Positions 7,211 through 15,539 of a stretch of DNA of 64,000 nucleotides are shown here, piece after piece. Source of the DNA: Nocardioides solisilvae (lineage in GTDB: Bacteria > Actinomycetota > Actinomycetes > Propionibacteriales > Nocardioidaceae). Each line of letters begins with the position of its first letter. Within the stretch, counting starts at the first letter, position 1. The position numbers and the translations under genes were made by a program. Location: contig NZ_QHKX01000001.1 in assembly GCF_003194625.1 (NCBI RefSeq), forward strand, positions 868,001 through 932,000, read 5' to 3'. The notes beneath the pieces were generated by a model. That model ran no database searches, had not been told where the DNA came from, and was given only the letters and a program-made list of their open reading frames with translations.

Positions 7211-8787
7211 TCCCCGCTCCGACCACTCCGCCGGGACGCCGCCAGCGCCAGCGCCCGCTCGGCGAGCGGCCGGGCGACCTGCCGGTCGGCCGTGACCAGG
7301 CCCACCCGGGTACGCCGGTCCAGCAGGTCGTCGACGTCGGCCGCGCCCTCGTGGGTCACCCCGAAGACGAGCTCGGCCAGGGTGACCGGCACCTCGGGCG
7401 ACGCCGGCGCCAGCAGCTCGTCGTCGCCGAGCCCGGTCACCTCCCGGGCCGTCGCCAGCACGAGCGCGGCGTCGGTGCCGTAGCGGCGGACCAGCCGCGG
7501 GTGCTCGCGGAGCGCGGCCAGCTCGGCGCGGGGAGCCGCGCCGGTGAGCGGCAGGGTCCGGGTGCGGCACGGCCCGGCGACCAGTCCGCCGGCCCGGACG
7601 GCGGCGTCCACCGCGTCCTCGGCCATCCGGCGGTAGGTGGTCAGCTTGCCGCCGACCACCGTGACCACCGTGGCGTGGTCGTCGCGCCCGACCAGGACGG
7701 CGTGCCGGCGGGAGAGGTCGGCGGTGGAGTGGGCACCGGTGACGGGTTCGGTGGACTCGAGCAGGGGGCGCAGCCCCGCGAAGGCACCGACCACGTCCTC
7801 GCGGCGCAGCGGGGTGGCGAAGGCGGCGGAGACGACGTCGAGCAGGAAGCCGACCTCGGCCTCGGTCGGCTCGGGCACGTCAGAGGGCGGACCTTCGACC
7901 GGCTCGTCGGTGAGGCCGACGTAGACCGTGCCGTCGGGCTGGGGCAGCAACAGCGCGAAGCGGCTCATGCTGCCCGGCACCGGGACGGTCACGGCGGTCG
8001 AGAGGCCGGGCAGGGTCGAGGCGCGCAGGACCAGGTGGCTGCCGCGGCTGGGCCGCAGTCGGACGTCGGGGGCCAGCGCGGGCGCCCACACCCCGGTTGC
8101 GTTGACCACCGCCCCGGCCCGGACGACGCGGGTCTCGCCGGTGAGCGTGTCGAGCAGCTCGGCGCGGCCTCCCCCGACCGAGACGGCGCGGACCCGGCTC
8201 CGCACCTGCGCCCCCTGCTGGGCGGCCGTGCGCGCGACGGCGAGCACCAGTCGCGCGTCGTCCTCGAGCTGGCCGTCCCAGGAGAGCAGCCCACCGCGCA
8301 GGTCGTCGGTGCGTAGGCACGGCACCAGCGCGCGGGTCTCGGTGGCGGTCAGTCGGCGGGGCGCCGGCAGGGTCTCGCGGGCCGTGCGGGCGCCGCGGCG
8401 CAGCAGGTCGCCGGCGGCCAGCCCCCAGCGGTTGACCTGCTCCTGCAGCCGCGGGGTCGTCGTGGTGAGCGGGATGAGCATGGGCAGCGGGTGGGTGAGG
8501 TGGGGAGCCGTGGTCTCCATGAGGATGCCGCGCTCGACCGCGCTCTCGTGGGCGACCCCGACCTGGCCGCGGGCGAGGTAGCGCAGCCCGCCGTGCACGA
8601 GCTTGGAGGACCAGCGGGACGTGCCGAAGGCGACGTCGTGGGCGTCGACGGCCAGCACCCGCAGCCCGCGGCTCGCCGCGTCGAGGGCGCAGCCGGCCCC
8701 GGTGATGCCCAGCCCGACGACGAGCACGTCGACCTCGTCGGCGAGGCCGGCGGTGCCGTGGCCGAGGCGGCCCGTGCGGTCGGTCAC
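7189..8787 (-). CDS. glpD: glycerol-3-phosphate dehydrogenase (FAD-dependent)
   Basis: 532-aa GlpD-type flavoenzyme that oxidises glycerol-3-phosphate to dihydroxyacetone phosphate at the membrane. The N-terminal dinucleotide fold is VLVVGLGITGAGCALDAASRG, followed by FGTSRWSSKLVHGGLRYL, typical of GlpD. The middle contains PSRGSHLVL, and the C-terminal cap has VVGGKLTTYRRMAEDAVD. The GTG start is 4 bp downstream of the tetR stop codon, so the two form an operon. The 3' end overlaps gabD by 22 bp. The neighbouring flavoenzyme and lipid kinase support a glycerolipid context. Confidence 0.93.
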   Translation of the reverse strand: MTDRTGRLGHGTAGLADEVDVLVVGLGITGAGCALDAASRGLRVLAVDAHDVAFGTSRWSSKLVHGGLRYLARGQVGVAHESAVERGILMETTAPHLTHPLPMLIPLTTTTPRLQEQVNRWGLAAGDLLRRGARTARETLPAPRRLTATETRALVPCLRTDDLRGGLLSWDGQLEDDARLVLAVARTAAQQGAQVRSRVRAVSVGGGRAELLDTLTGETRVVRAGAVVNATGVWAPALAPDVRLRPSRGSHLVLRASTLPGLSTAVTVPVPGSMSRFALLLPQPDGTVYVGLTDEPVEGPPSDVPEPTEAEVGFLLDVVSAAFATPLRREDVVGAFAGLRPLLESTEPVTGAHSTADLSRRHAVLVGRDDHATVVTVVGGKLTTYRRMAEDAVDAAVRAGGLVAGPCRTRTLPLTGAAPRAELAALREHPRLVRRYGTDAALVLATAREVTGLGDDELLAPASPEVPVTLAELVFGVTHEGAADVDDLLDRRTRVGLVTADRQVARPLAERALALAASRRSGRSGDQSGMAT

Positions 8788-8791
8788 GGTG

Positions 8792-9394
8792 TCACGGGGC
8801 CAGGTGCCGGGTGACCATGGTGTGCAGCTCGTCGAGGAGGGCCTCCTCGGAGAGGTCGTCCTCGACCATCGTGTGCAGGCTGAGCACGAAGCCGTGGCCC
8901 ATGAGCAGCATCGTGCGGGCGATGGCGCCGGGGTCGCCCGTCCGCACCTCGCCGAGCTTCTGCTGCTCCGCGATCCGGTGGGTCAGCGACTCGAGGATCG
9001 CCTGCTGGCTGCGGCCGCGGCGGTCGAGCAGGTAGGGGAGGAGGAGCTCGGGGTCGAGCTCGACGATCCGGGTGAAGAGCTCGTTGTCGCGCAGGTGTCG
9101 GACGACGGCGACGACGCCGTCGGCGATGGTCCCGGTCCGGACCCCGGCGGCCACCACGGTGCCCCACTCCCGGGTCATCAGGTCGGCCATGAGGGCGCGC
9201 ATGTCGGGCCAGGCGCGATAGATCGTCATCCGGCTGACCCCGGCCCGGCGGGCCACCTCGGTGAGCGTCGTACGACGCCACCCGACGTCGAGGATGCAGG
9301 CGCGCGCCGCGTCGAGATAGGGGTCGAGGCGGGGGTCCAGCCCCGCGGCCCGGGCGAGCTCGACTGCCAGAGCGTTGTGACGGAGTGACGTCAT
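8792..9394 (-). CDS. TetR family transcriptional regulator
   Basis: 200-aa TetR-type repressor with an N-terminal helix-turn-helix (about 25-70: AARACILDVGWRRTTLTEVA, then RAGVSRMTIYRAWPDMRALM) and an all-helical ligand domain. It heads an operon with glpD and is divergent from the flavoenzyme gene; only 17 bp separate the two ATGs. A 21-bp near-perfect palindrome covers both start codons and is the obvious operator, so it likely represses itself, glpD and the flavoenzyme/lipid-kinase unit. No ribosome-binding site fits upstream, so translation is probably leaderless. Confidence 0.92.
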   Translation of the reverse strand: MTSLRHNALAVELARAAGLDPRLDPYLDAARACILDVGWRRTTLTEVARRAGVSRMTIYRAWPDMRALMADLMTREWGTVVAAGVRTGTIADGVVAVVRHLRDNELFTRIVELDPELLLPYLLDRRGRSQQAILESLTHRIAEQQKLGEVRTGDPGAIARTMLLMGHGFVLSLHTMVEDDLSEEALLDELHTMVTRHLAP

Positions 9395-9413
9395 GTGTCA
9401 CACTGTAACACAT
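9393..9413. promoter_or_regulatory. TetR operator palindrome overlapping two divergent start codons
   Basis: ATGTGTCACA-C-TGTAACACAT: 10-bp arms with one mismatch around a single central base. The left arm contains the tetR start codon (complement of 9392-9394) and the right arm ends in the first two bases of the flavoenzyme ATG (9412). A repressor bound here would cover both transcription starts if the genes are leaderless. Confidence 0.75.
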
Positions 9414-11046
9414 GACCCCGGTCGACCCGTCCCGCGAGATGCACCCGACCCGGTGGGGGGACCCCGCGCGGGCCGCCGCCCTCCCCGACTCCGCACAGGG
9501 GCTGGTGGACCTCGCCTTCGGCCACCAGGACCGCGCCTCGGCGGACCCGACGGCCGAGGCCGTCATCCTCCCACCGGTGCGCCTGGATGACGAGGCCCTC
9601 GACGCCGTCCGGACGATGCTCGGCGCCGAGCACGTGCTCACCGACGCGACCACCCGCCGGCTCCGGACCCGGGGCAAGTCGACCCCCGACCTGCTCAAGG
9701 CGCGGATGGGGTGGTTCGAGGAGGCGCCCGACGCCGTCGTCCGCCCGGCCGACGCCGACGAGGTGGCGACCGTCCTCGCCTGGGCGACCGAGCACCGGGT
9801 CGCCGTCGTCCCCTTCGGCGGCGGCACCAGCGTGACCGGCGGCCTCGTCGCCGACCTCGCCCCCGGCGGACCCGGCACCCACCTGGTCGCCGCGGTCTCC
9901 TTGGACCTGGGCCGGATGCGGCGGCTGCTCGCCGTCGACCCCGTCTCGATGACCGCCACCCTCGAGCCGGGGCTCCGCGGCCCCGAGGCCGAGGCGCTGC
10001 TCGGCGCGCACGGCCTCACCCTCGGCCACTTCCCGCAGAGCTTCGAGCACGCCACGATCGGCGGCTTCGCCGCGACCCGCTCCTCGGGGCAGGCCTCGGC
10101 CGGCTACGGCCGGTTCGACTCCCTCGTCGTCGGCCTCACCGCCGTCACCCCGACCGGCCCGCTGACCCTCGGCGTCGCCCCGGCCAGCGCCGCCGGCCCC
10201 GACCTGCGCCAGCTCGTCCTCGGCTCCGAGGGGACCCTGGGCGTGATCACGTCGGTCACCGTGCGCGTCCGCCGGCGGCCCGAGGCGAGGGTCTACGAGG
10301 GCTGGCGCTGGTCGTCGTTCACCGCCGGCACCGAGGCGGTCCGCCGCCTCGTCCAGGCCGGGCTGGCCCCCACCGTGCTCCGCCTCTCCGACGAGGCCGA
10401 GACCGGCCTCAATCTCGCCGACCCCGCGGCGGTGGGGGCGGCCAGCGATGGCGACGGCGGTCCCTGCCTCATGGTCGTCGGCCACGAGGGCAGCACCGAG
10501 GCCGTGGAGGCCCGCGGCGCTGCGGTGACGACGATGCTCCACCGGCTCGCCGAGGAGCTCGGCGGTGCCCCGGCCGGCCCGGCGCCGGGCGAGAGGTGGG
10601 CGCACGGCCGCTTCGACGCGCCGTACCTGCGCGACTCCCTCCTCGACGCCGGCGTCCTGGTGGAGACGCTCGAGACCGCGACCTTCTGGTCCGGGGTGCC
10701 GCGGCTCCACGAGGTGGTGCGCGAGGCGCTGACCGAGGCGCTCGGCGAGGGCACCCTGGTGCTCTGCCACGTCTCCCACGTCTACGAGACCGGGGCGTCG
10801 CTCTACTTCACCGTGGCCTGCCGCCAGGGGCCCGATCCGCTGACCCAGTGGCACGTCGCCAAGCAGCGCGCCACCTCGGCGATCGTGGCCGCCGGCGGCA
10901 CCGTCACCCACCACCACGCCGTGGGCCGCGACCACAAGCCGTGGCTGGAGCAGGAGATCGGCTCCGTCGGGGTGGCCGCGCTGCGGGCGGTCAAGGCCGC
11001 GCTCGACCCGGCCGGCATCCTCAACCCGGGCGTGCTGGTCCCGTGA
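9412..11046 (+). CDS. FAD-binding oxidase, alkylglycerone-phosphate synthase-like
   Basis: 544-aa flavoprotein of the FAD-binding-4 / FAD-oxidase-C family. The FAD domain shows VVPFGGGTSVTGG, AAVSLDLGRMRRLLAVD and GGFAATRSSGQASAGYG. The C-terminal part has LCHVSHVYETGASLYFTV and THHHAVGRDHKPWL, which match the alkyldihydroxyacetonephosphate synthase branch better than glycolate or lactate oxidases. In eukaryotes that branch forms the ether bond of ether lipids; the bacterial role is unproven. The neighbours glpD and a DagK-like kinase suggest glycerolipid chemistry. The ATG lies inside the operator palindrome and has no ribosome-binding site, so it is probably leaderless. The stop overlaps the next start by 4 bp. 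Confidence 0.85.
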   Translation: MTPVDPSREMHPTRWGDPARAAALPDSAQGLVDLAFGHQDRASADPTAEAVILPPVRLDDEALDAVRTMLGAEHVLTDATTRRLRTRGKSTPDLLKARMGWFEEAPDAVVRPADADEVATVLAWATEHRVAVVPFGGGTSVTGGLVADLAPGGPGTHLVAAVSLDLGRMRRLLAVDPVSMTATLEPGLRGPEAEALLGAHGLTLGHFPQSFEHATIGGFAATRSSGQASAGYGRFDSLVVGLTAVTPTGPLTLGVAPASAAGPDLRQLVLGSEGTLGVITSVTVRVRRRPEARVYEGWRWSSFTAGTEAVRRLVQAGLAPTVLRLSDEAETGLNLADPAAVGAASDGDGGPCLMVVGHEGSTEAVEARGAAVTTMLHRLAEELGGAPAGPAPGERWAHGRFDAPYLRDSLLDAGVLVETLETATFWSGVPRLHEVVREALTEALGEGTLVLCHVSHVYETGASLYFTVACRQGPDPLTQWHVAKQRATSAIVAAGGTVTHHHAVGRDHKPWLEQEIGSVGVAALRAVKAALDPAGILNPGVLVP

Positions 11047-12026
11047 CCGGCGTCGGCGAGCCGGGGACCCGCGGCTACACCTTCCTGGTCAACCCCGCGG
11101 CGGGTGGGGGCGCCGCCCCGGCCGCCACCCTGCCGGTGGCCGCGCTGCTCCGGGAGGCCGGCGCGCGGGTCGAGGTCACGCAGTCGCCGGGCTCGGCGAG
11201 CGTCGACGCCCTGGTGGCCGCCGCCGTCGAGCGCGGCGACGTCGTCGTGCCGGTCGGCGGTGACGGGATGCTTCACTGCGTGGTGGGGCCGGTCGCCGAC
11301 CGCGGGGGCACGCTCGGCATCGTCCCGGTGGGCCGCGGCAACGACTTCGCCCGGATGGTGGGGCTGCCCACCGATCCCGAGGGGGTCGCCGACGTGCTGC
11401 TGCGGGCGCCTGCGCGCCCGGTCGACCTGCTGGAGGTCTGCGGCCCCGAGGGTCGGCACGTCGTGGCCGGCTCCGTCTACGCCGGGGTCGACGGCCGGGC
11501 CGCCGAGCTGGTCGCCGCGATGCGCCGCGTGCCCGCCCGGCTGCAGTACCCCCTCGCCGCGGTCCGCGCGCTCGCCACCTACACCCCCGCCCACCACGTC
11601 GTCCGGGTCGACGGGGAGCGCCACGAGTTCCGGGCCGCCACCGTGGTGGTCGCCAACTCCGGCTACTACGGCAGCGGGATGCTGATCTCGCCCGACGCGG
11701 TCGTCGACGACGGCCTGCTCGACGTCGTCGTGATCGAGGCGGCCGGGCGGTGGGGGCTGATCCGCTCGCTGCCGAAGGTGTACGACGGGGGCCACGTCGC
11801 GCTGCCCGAGGTCACCGTGCTGCGCGGGGTGCGGGTCGAGGTCGTGACCCAGGCGCGCGCCGGCGGCCCCGGCGTCCCGGTGGGCGGCGACGGCGAGCCG
11901 CTCGGCGCCCTGGACGCCGACCACGACCGGCTCGCGGTCGAGGTGCGCCCGGGCGCGCTGCAGCTGCTCAGGCCGGAAGGGTCTCTCAGGCCGGAAGGGT
12001 CCAGAGGAGCACCTCGGCCGCGGTGA
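11043..12026 (+). CDS. diacylglycerol/lipid kinase family protein
   Basis: 327-aa DagK_cat-type kinase. The nucleotide-binding loop FLVNPAAGGG (about 14-23), the catalytic VVPVGGDGMLH (the GGDG motif) and VGRGNDFARM are all present, as is the C-terminal beta-sandwich domain with ISPDAVVDDGLLDVVV. Members phosphorylate diacylglycerol or related lipids. Translation starts at a GTG overlapping the flavoenzyme stop (GTGA), so the two are translationally coupled. The 3' end overlaps the convergent pirin gene by 41 bp and carries an 18-bp tandem duplication that adds LRPEGS twice. Confidence 0.9.
   Translation: MTGVGEPGTRGYTFLVNPAAGGGAAPAATLPVAALLREAGARVEVTQSPGSASVDALVAAAVERGDVVVPVGGDGMLHCVVGPVADRGGTLGIVPVGRGNDFARMVGLPTDPEGVADVLLRAPARPVDLLEVCGPEGRHVVAGSVYAGVDGRAAELVAAMRRVPARLQYPLAAVRALATYTPAHHVVRVDGERHEFRAATVVVANSGYYGSGMLISPDAVVDDGLLDVVVIEAAGRWGLIRSLPKVYDGGHVALPEVTVLRGVRVEVVTQARAGGPGVPVGGDGEPLGALDADHDRLAVEVRPGALQLLRPEGSLRPEGSRGAPRPR
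11968..12003. repeat. 18-bp tandem duplication in the dagK/pirin overlap
   Basis: Two adjacent 18-bp units beginning TCAGGCCGGAAGGGTC (11968-11985 and 11986-12003), identical except at the last bases. Each unit supplies a TGA on the minus strand in the pirin frame, and together they lengthen the plus-strand kinase tail. Confidence 0.85.
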
Positions 12027-12708
12027 CGGCGGCCACCGCGAGGCCTTCCTCGCCCTCGGCGTCCCAGAGCCGGACGGCGTCGCCGGCCTCGAGCAGCGCC
12101 GGCTCGCCGTGGCCGCCCCCGAGGGAGGGCAGCCGCAGCCGCACCGAGCCGGTGGCGACGAAGAGGTGGTGCCGCGGGCTGACCGGCAGGGGGTGCTCGG
12201 AGCCGGCCTCCAGGGTGCCGATCCACAGGGTCGCGCCCCTCGTGCCGACCGGCAGCTGACCGCCCTCGCCGGCGACGGCGACCAGCCCGGGGCCGGCGAG
12301 GCCCGCCGCGGTGAACCGGGCCGGCGGCTCGCCCGGCTCGTCGGGGCGCAGCCACGACTGGACGAAGCGGGTGGGCTCGGCCGAGGTGTCGGCGTGCTCG
12401 GCGTGGGTGATCCCGGTGCCGGCGGACTGCACCTGCACCGTGCCGGCCGGGAGGGTGGAGGCGTGGCCCAGCGAGTCGGTGTGGACCAGCGTCCCGTGCA
12501 GCACCCAGGTGACCAGCTCGACGTCGGCGTGCCGGTGCTCCTCGAAGCCGGCGCCCCACGAGAGGTGGTGGTCGTCGTGGGCGACCAGCGGGCCGAAGGA
12601 GACGTTCTCGGGGTCGTAGAACTCGCCGAACGAGAACGAGTGGTGGGTGACGCGGTCCGGCAGCCGGGAGGCAAACCTTTCGGATCCGGCGTACACGCTC
12701 ATCTGCAT
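11986..12708 (-). CDS. pirin family protein
   Basis: 240-aa bicupin of the pirin family, iron-binding proteins with quercetinase or regulatory roles. The N-terminal cupin carries the metal ligands: DDHHLSWGAGFEEHRHADVE (His-x-His and Glu) and the later GTGITHAEHAD. Translation may begin at the first Met (12708) or at the third residue (12702, MSVYAGSERF). It is divergent from the glycosidase gene with only 17-23 bp between starts. No partner gene indicates a substrate. Confidence 0.9.
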   Translation of the reverse strand: MQMSVYAGSERFASRLPDRVTHHSFSFGEFYDPENVSFGPLVAHDDHHLSWGAGFEEHRHADVELVTWVLHGTLVHTDSLGHASTLPAGTVQVQSAGTGITHAEHADTSAEPTRFVQSWLRPDEPGEPPARFTAAGLAGPGLVAVAGEGGQLPVGTRGATLWIGTLEAGSEHPLPVSPRHHLFVATGSVRLRLPSLGGGHGEPALLEAGDAVRLWDAEGEEGLAVAAVTAAEVLLWTLPA

Positions 12709-12713
12709 CCGGA

Positions 12714-12725
12714 TATCGTCGCTGG
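12714..12725 (+). promoter_or_regulatory. leaderless-type -10 element for the glycosidase gene
   Basis: TATCGT (12714-12719, TANNNT) is followed by 6 nt and then the GTG at 12726. This geometry fits transcription starting at the start codon. Confidence 0.45.
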
Positions 12726-14093
12726 GTGACCAGTCCCAGCCAACACCGGGGGTCGGGGGAGTACCCCCTGCTGCCCGCCGGGTTCCACTTCGGGACCGCC
12801 ACCGCCGCCTACCAGCACGAGGGCGCGACCGCCGAGGACGGGCGCGGCCCCAGCGTCTGGGACACCTGGACCCGCGAGCCGGGCCACGTCGCCGACGGCA
12901 GCACCGCGGAGGTCGCGGCCGACCACTACCACCGGGTCGCCGAGGACGCCGCCCTGCTCGCCGAGCTGGGTGCGCCCGGCTACCGGTTCTCGATCTCCTG
13001 GCCGCGGGTGCTGCCGACCGGGTCGGGCCGCGTCAACGACGCCGGGCTGGACTTCTACGACAAGCTGGTCGACACCCTGCTCGAGCACGGCCTCGCGCCG
13101 ATGGCAACGCTCTACCACTACGACCTCCCGCAGGGTCTCGAGGACGACGGCGGCTGGCTCAACCGGGCGACCGCCGACCGGTTCGCCGAGTACGCCGCCG
13201 TGGTCGGCGAGCGGCTGGCCGACCGGGTGGCGCACTGGGTCCCGGTCAACGACCCCAACGTCGTCACGATGCTCGGCTACGCCGACGGCCGGCACGCGCC
13301 GGGCAAGACGCTGCTCTTCGACGCGCTCCCCGTCGCCCACCACCTGCTGCTCGGCCACGGCAAGGCGGCCGCGGCCCTGCGCGCGGCGGGCGCGCGGAGC
13401 GTCGGCTGCGCCAACAACCACTCCCCGATCTGGCCGGCCAGCGAGGACGTCGCCGACACCGGGATGAGCAAGGTCTTCGACCAGATGTGGAACGGGCTCT
13501 TCCTCGAGCCGATGCTGCTCGGCCGCTACCCGATCGACCTCGCGCCGATGATGGAGGAAGTCGTCGAGCCCGGCGACATGGCGCTGATCCGGCAGCCGCT
13601 CGACTTCTACGGCGTCAACTACTACTACCCGCTCCGGGTCGCCGCGGCGCCCGAGGAGCAGGAGAACCCGATCGAGATCGTCGACGTGGTCGGCCACCCG
13701 CTGACCGACGCCGGCTCGCCGGTCGTGCCCGAGGCGCTGCGGGAGTGGCTGATCGTCTTCCGCGCCCGGTACCGGGCGGCCCTGCCGCCGATCTTCATCA
13801 CCGAGTGCGGGGCCGCCTACGACGCGGAGCCCGACGCGGACGGGGTGGTCGACGACCAGGCGCGGATCGACTTCTACGACGCCCACCTGCGCGCCGTCTC
13901 CGAGGCCGTCAACCGCGGCGTCGACGTCCGCGCCTTCTACGCGTGGTCGCTGATGGACTGCTTCGAGTGGGCCAAGGGGCTCGAGCACCGCTTCGGCCTG
14001 GTGCACGTCGACCACACGACCGGTGTGCGGACGCCGAAGCGCTCCTTCCGCTGGTACGCCGACATGGTGGCCTCGCAGCCCGTCGACCGCTGA
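12726..14093 (+). CDS. glycoside hydrolase family 1 (beta-glucosidase-like), altered acid/base
   Basis: 455-aa TIM-barrel enzyme of GH1. It begins FHFGTATAAYQHEGA and has YRFSISWPRVLP, YHYDLPQGL and a GYADGRHAPG segment, all family landmarks. The nucleophile Glu360 is present in FITECGAAYD, although the usual ITENG is TECG here. The acid/base Glu of the NEP motif is replaced: the sequence reads VNDP with Asp176. It may therefore have weak or altered activity, act on activated substrates, or transfer sugars. No signal peptide is visible, so it is cytoplasmic. No sugar transporter is adjacent. Confidence 0.88.
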   Translation: MTSPSQHRGSGEYPLLPAGFHFGTATAAYQHEGATAEDGRGPSVWDTWTREPGHVADGSTAEVAADHYHRVAEDAALLAELGAPGYRFSISWPRVLPTGSGRVNDAGLDFYDKLVDTLLEHGLAPMATLYHYDLPQGLEDDGGWLNRATADRFAEYAAVVGERLADRVAHWVPVNDPNVVTMLGYADGRHAPGKTLLFDALPVAHHLLLGHGKAAAALRAAGARSVGCANNHSPIWPASEDVADTGMSKVFDQMWNGLFLEPMLLGRYPIDLAPMMEEVVEPGDMALIRQPLDFYGVNYYYPLRVAAAPEEQENPIEIVDVVGHPLTDAGSPVVPEALREWLIVFRARYRAALPPIFITECGAAYDAEPDADGVVDDQARIDFYDAHLRAVSEAVNRGVDVRAFYAWSLMDCFEWAKGLEHRFGLVHVDHTTGVRTPKRSFRWYADMVASQPVDR

Positions 14094-14118
14094 GGCCACC
14101 GGCCCGCGGGACGGCGGG

Positions 14119-15504
14119 TCAGGCCGACCTGGTCTCGCCCGCCCGGTCGTCGTAGGCCGCCACGACGTCGCCGTCCAGCGCGAGCCCGACGCGCGCCCGC
14201 AGGTCGAGCACCCCCGCGCGGTCGGCCGGGAGCAGGTCCTCGGAGGTGCCGGCCACGACGAGGTCCGCCTGCCGGAGGACCTCGCTGCGATGGGCCCGGG
14301 TCGAGGCGGCCGTCGCCGCGTCGCGCAGCAGCCGGAGCAGGGCGACCAGGACGGTCGGCTCCGCGGCGGCGTACCGGCGCAGCGGCCCGCACACCAGGTC
14401 GAGGTAGTAGCGCAGGTCCCGACCGGGCAGGACCAGGCGCACCACCTCGTCGTCGTCGGTCCGGGCGCGGGCTCCGAGGTGCCGACCGAGCAGGACGACG
14501 GTCAGGTCGCTCAGGTGGCCGAGGGCGTGCACCGCCGTGACCGGGTCGTTGATGCCCGGGGAGAGGGCCCGTCCCGCGATGTCACCGAGCTGGCGGAACC
14601 CGAACGCCGCGTCGTGCTCCATGGTGCGCTCGAAGCCGAGCGGCACCGCCCCCCGGACGGCTCGGGCCAGCTCCTCGGCGGTCTCCTCGTCGAGCACCGG
14701 CGCCGTCGCGGAGCCGCGGGCCCACAGCCGGGCCAGCGGGTTGCCCGCCACGACCAGGTCGCCCGGCACGACCGTGAGGTGGCAGACGAGGTCGTGGCGT
14801 CGGGCGAGGGCGACCAGCCGGGCGTGGTCGACGTAGCGGACGAACCCGCCGTCCCGGGAGGTGACCAGCAGGCCGTCGGTGCCGGGCGCCGGGGGCGGCG
14901 GCGGCCCGGCGTCCTCCGGGGCGGGGTGGACCAGCCGGACGGCCGAGGACGTCTCGCCGTGCACCCCGCTCATCACCGCGTCGACCCGCAGCGCGCGGGC
15001 GATGTGGGTGATGAAGCCGAGCACGGTGCCCAGCGAGACCAGCCCCATGAAGAACGCGGCCAGCACCGCCAGCGCCGGGGCCTCGTCCCCGAGCCGGAGG
15101 TTGCGCAGCACCGTGAGCGCGAGCACGAAGGTGCCGACCAGCACGGCCAGGACCGCCCGGGTGAAGGGGTCGCGGGTGAACTCCCGCAGCAGGCGCGGGG
15201 AGAACTGCTGCGAGGCCAGCTGGAGCGCCACCACGGTGAGGGAGAAGGTCAGGGTGGTCACCGTGATCGCCGAGCCGGCGACCACCTGGAGCAGGGAGGA
15301 CGCGGCGTCGATGTCGACGTCACGGGTCAGGCGGCCGGCGAAGCCGTCGGGGGCGAGGTCCACCTCCACCAGGACGGTCCCGGCCACGAAGGCCGCCAGG
15401 CCCGAGACCACGGGCCAGACCCACATCGGGCGCGCCTGTCGCTGGGCGAGGCGGGGGCCCGCACCGGGCAGGCGGGGACGGCGCATGGACACACGGTGCC
15501 ACAC
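14119..15504 (-). CDS. DUF2254 domain-containing membrane protein
   Basis: 461-aa DUF2254 protein. The N-terminal third has four predicted membrane helices (around residues 27-46, 74-97, 112-131 and 143-165), including the conserved SAITVTTLTFSLTVVALQLASQQFSPR. A soluble C-terminal domain contains RALSPGINDPVTAVHALGHL, a strong family signature. Function unknown. The start may be the internal Met at about residue 7 (MRRPRLPG). It is divergent from the sulfotransferase-like gene. Confidence 0.9.
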   Translation of the reverse strand: MWHRVSMRRPRLPGAGPRLAQRQARPMWVWPVVSGLAAFVAGTVLVEVDLAPDGFAGRLTRDVDIDAASSLLQVVAGSAITVTTLTFSLTVVALQLASQQFSPRLLREFTRDPFTRAVLAVLVGTFVLALTVLRNLRLGDEAPALAVLAAFFMGLVSLGTVLGFITHIARALRVDAVMSGVHGETSSAVRLVHPAPEDAGPPPPPAPGTDGLLVTSRDGGFVRYVDHARLVALARRHDLVCHLTVVPGDLVVAGNPLARLWARGSATAPVLDEETAEELARAVRGAVPLGFERTMEHDAAFGFRQLGDIAGRALSPGINDPVTAVHALGHLSDLTVVLLGRHLGARARTDDDEVVRLVLPGRDLRYYLDLVCGPLRRYAAAEPTVLVALLRLLRDAATAASTRAHRSEVLRQADLVVAGTSEDLLPADRAGVLDLRARVGLALDGDVVAAYDDRAGETRSA

Positions 15505-15526
15505 CGCCCCGACCGGGAGCGGCCAC

Positions 15527-15532
15527 TACGCT
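15527..15532 (+). promoter_or_regulatory. leaderless-type -10 element
   Basis: TACGCT (TANNNT) followed by 7 nt and the ATG at 15540. No ribosome-binding site is seen, so a leaderless transcript is likely. Confidence 0.5.
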
Positions 15533-15539
15533 GGCCCGC

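Noticed and set aside
4484-7570. 1028-aa minus-strand frame spanning gabD
   Set aside because: Only its last 311 codons (the DUF559 gene) are real. The rest is antisense to gabD and crosses the intergenic repeat.
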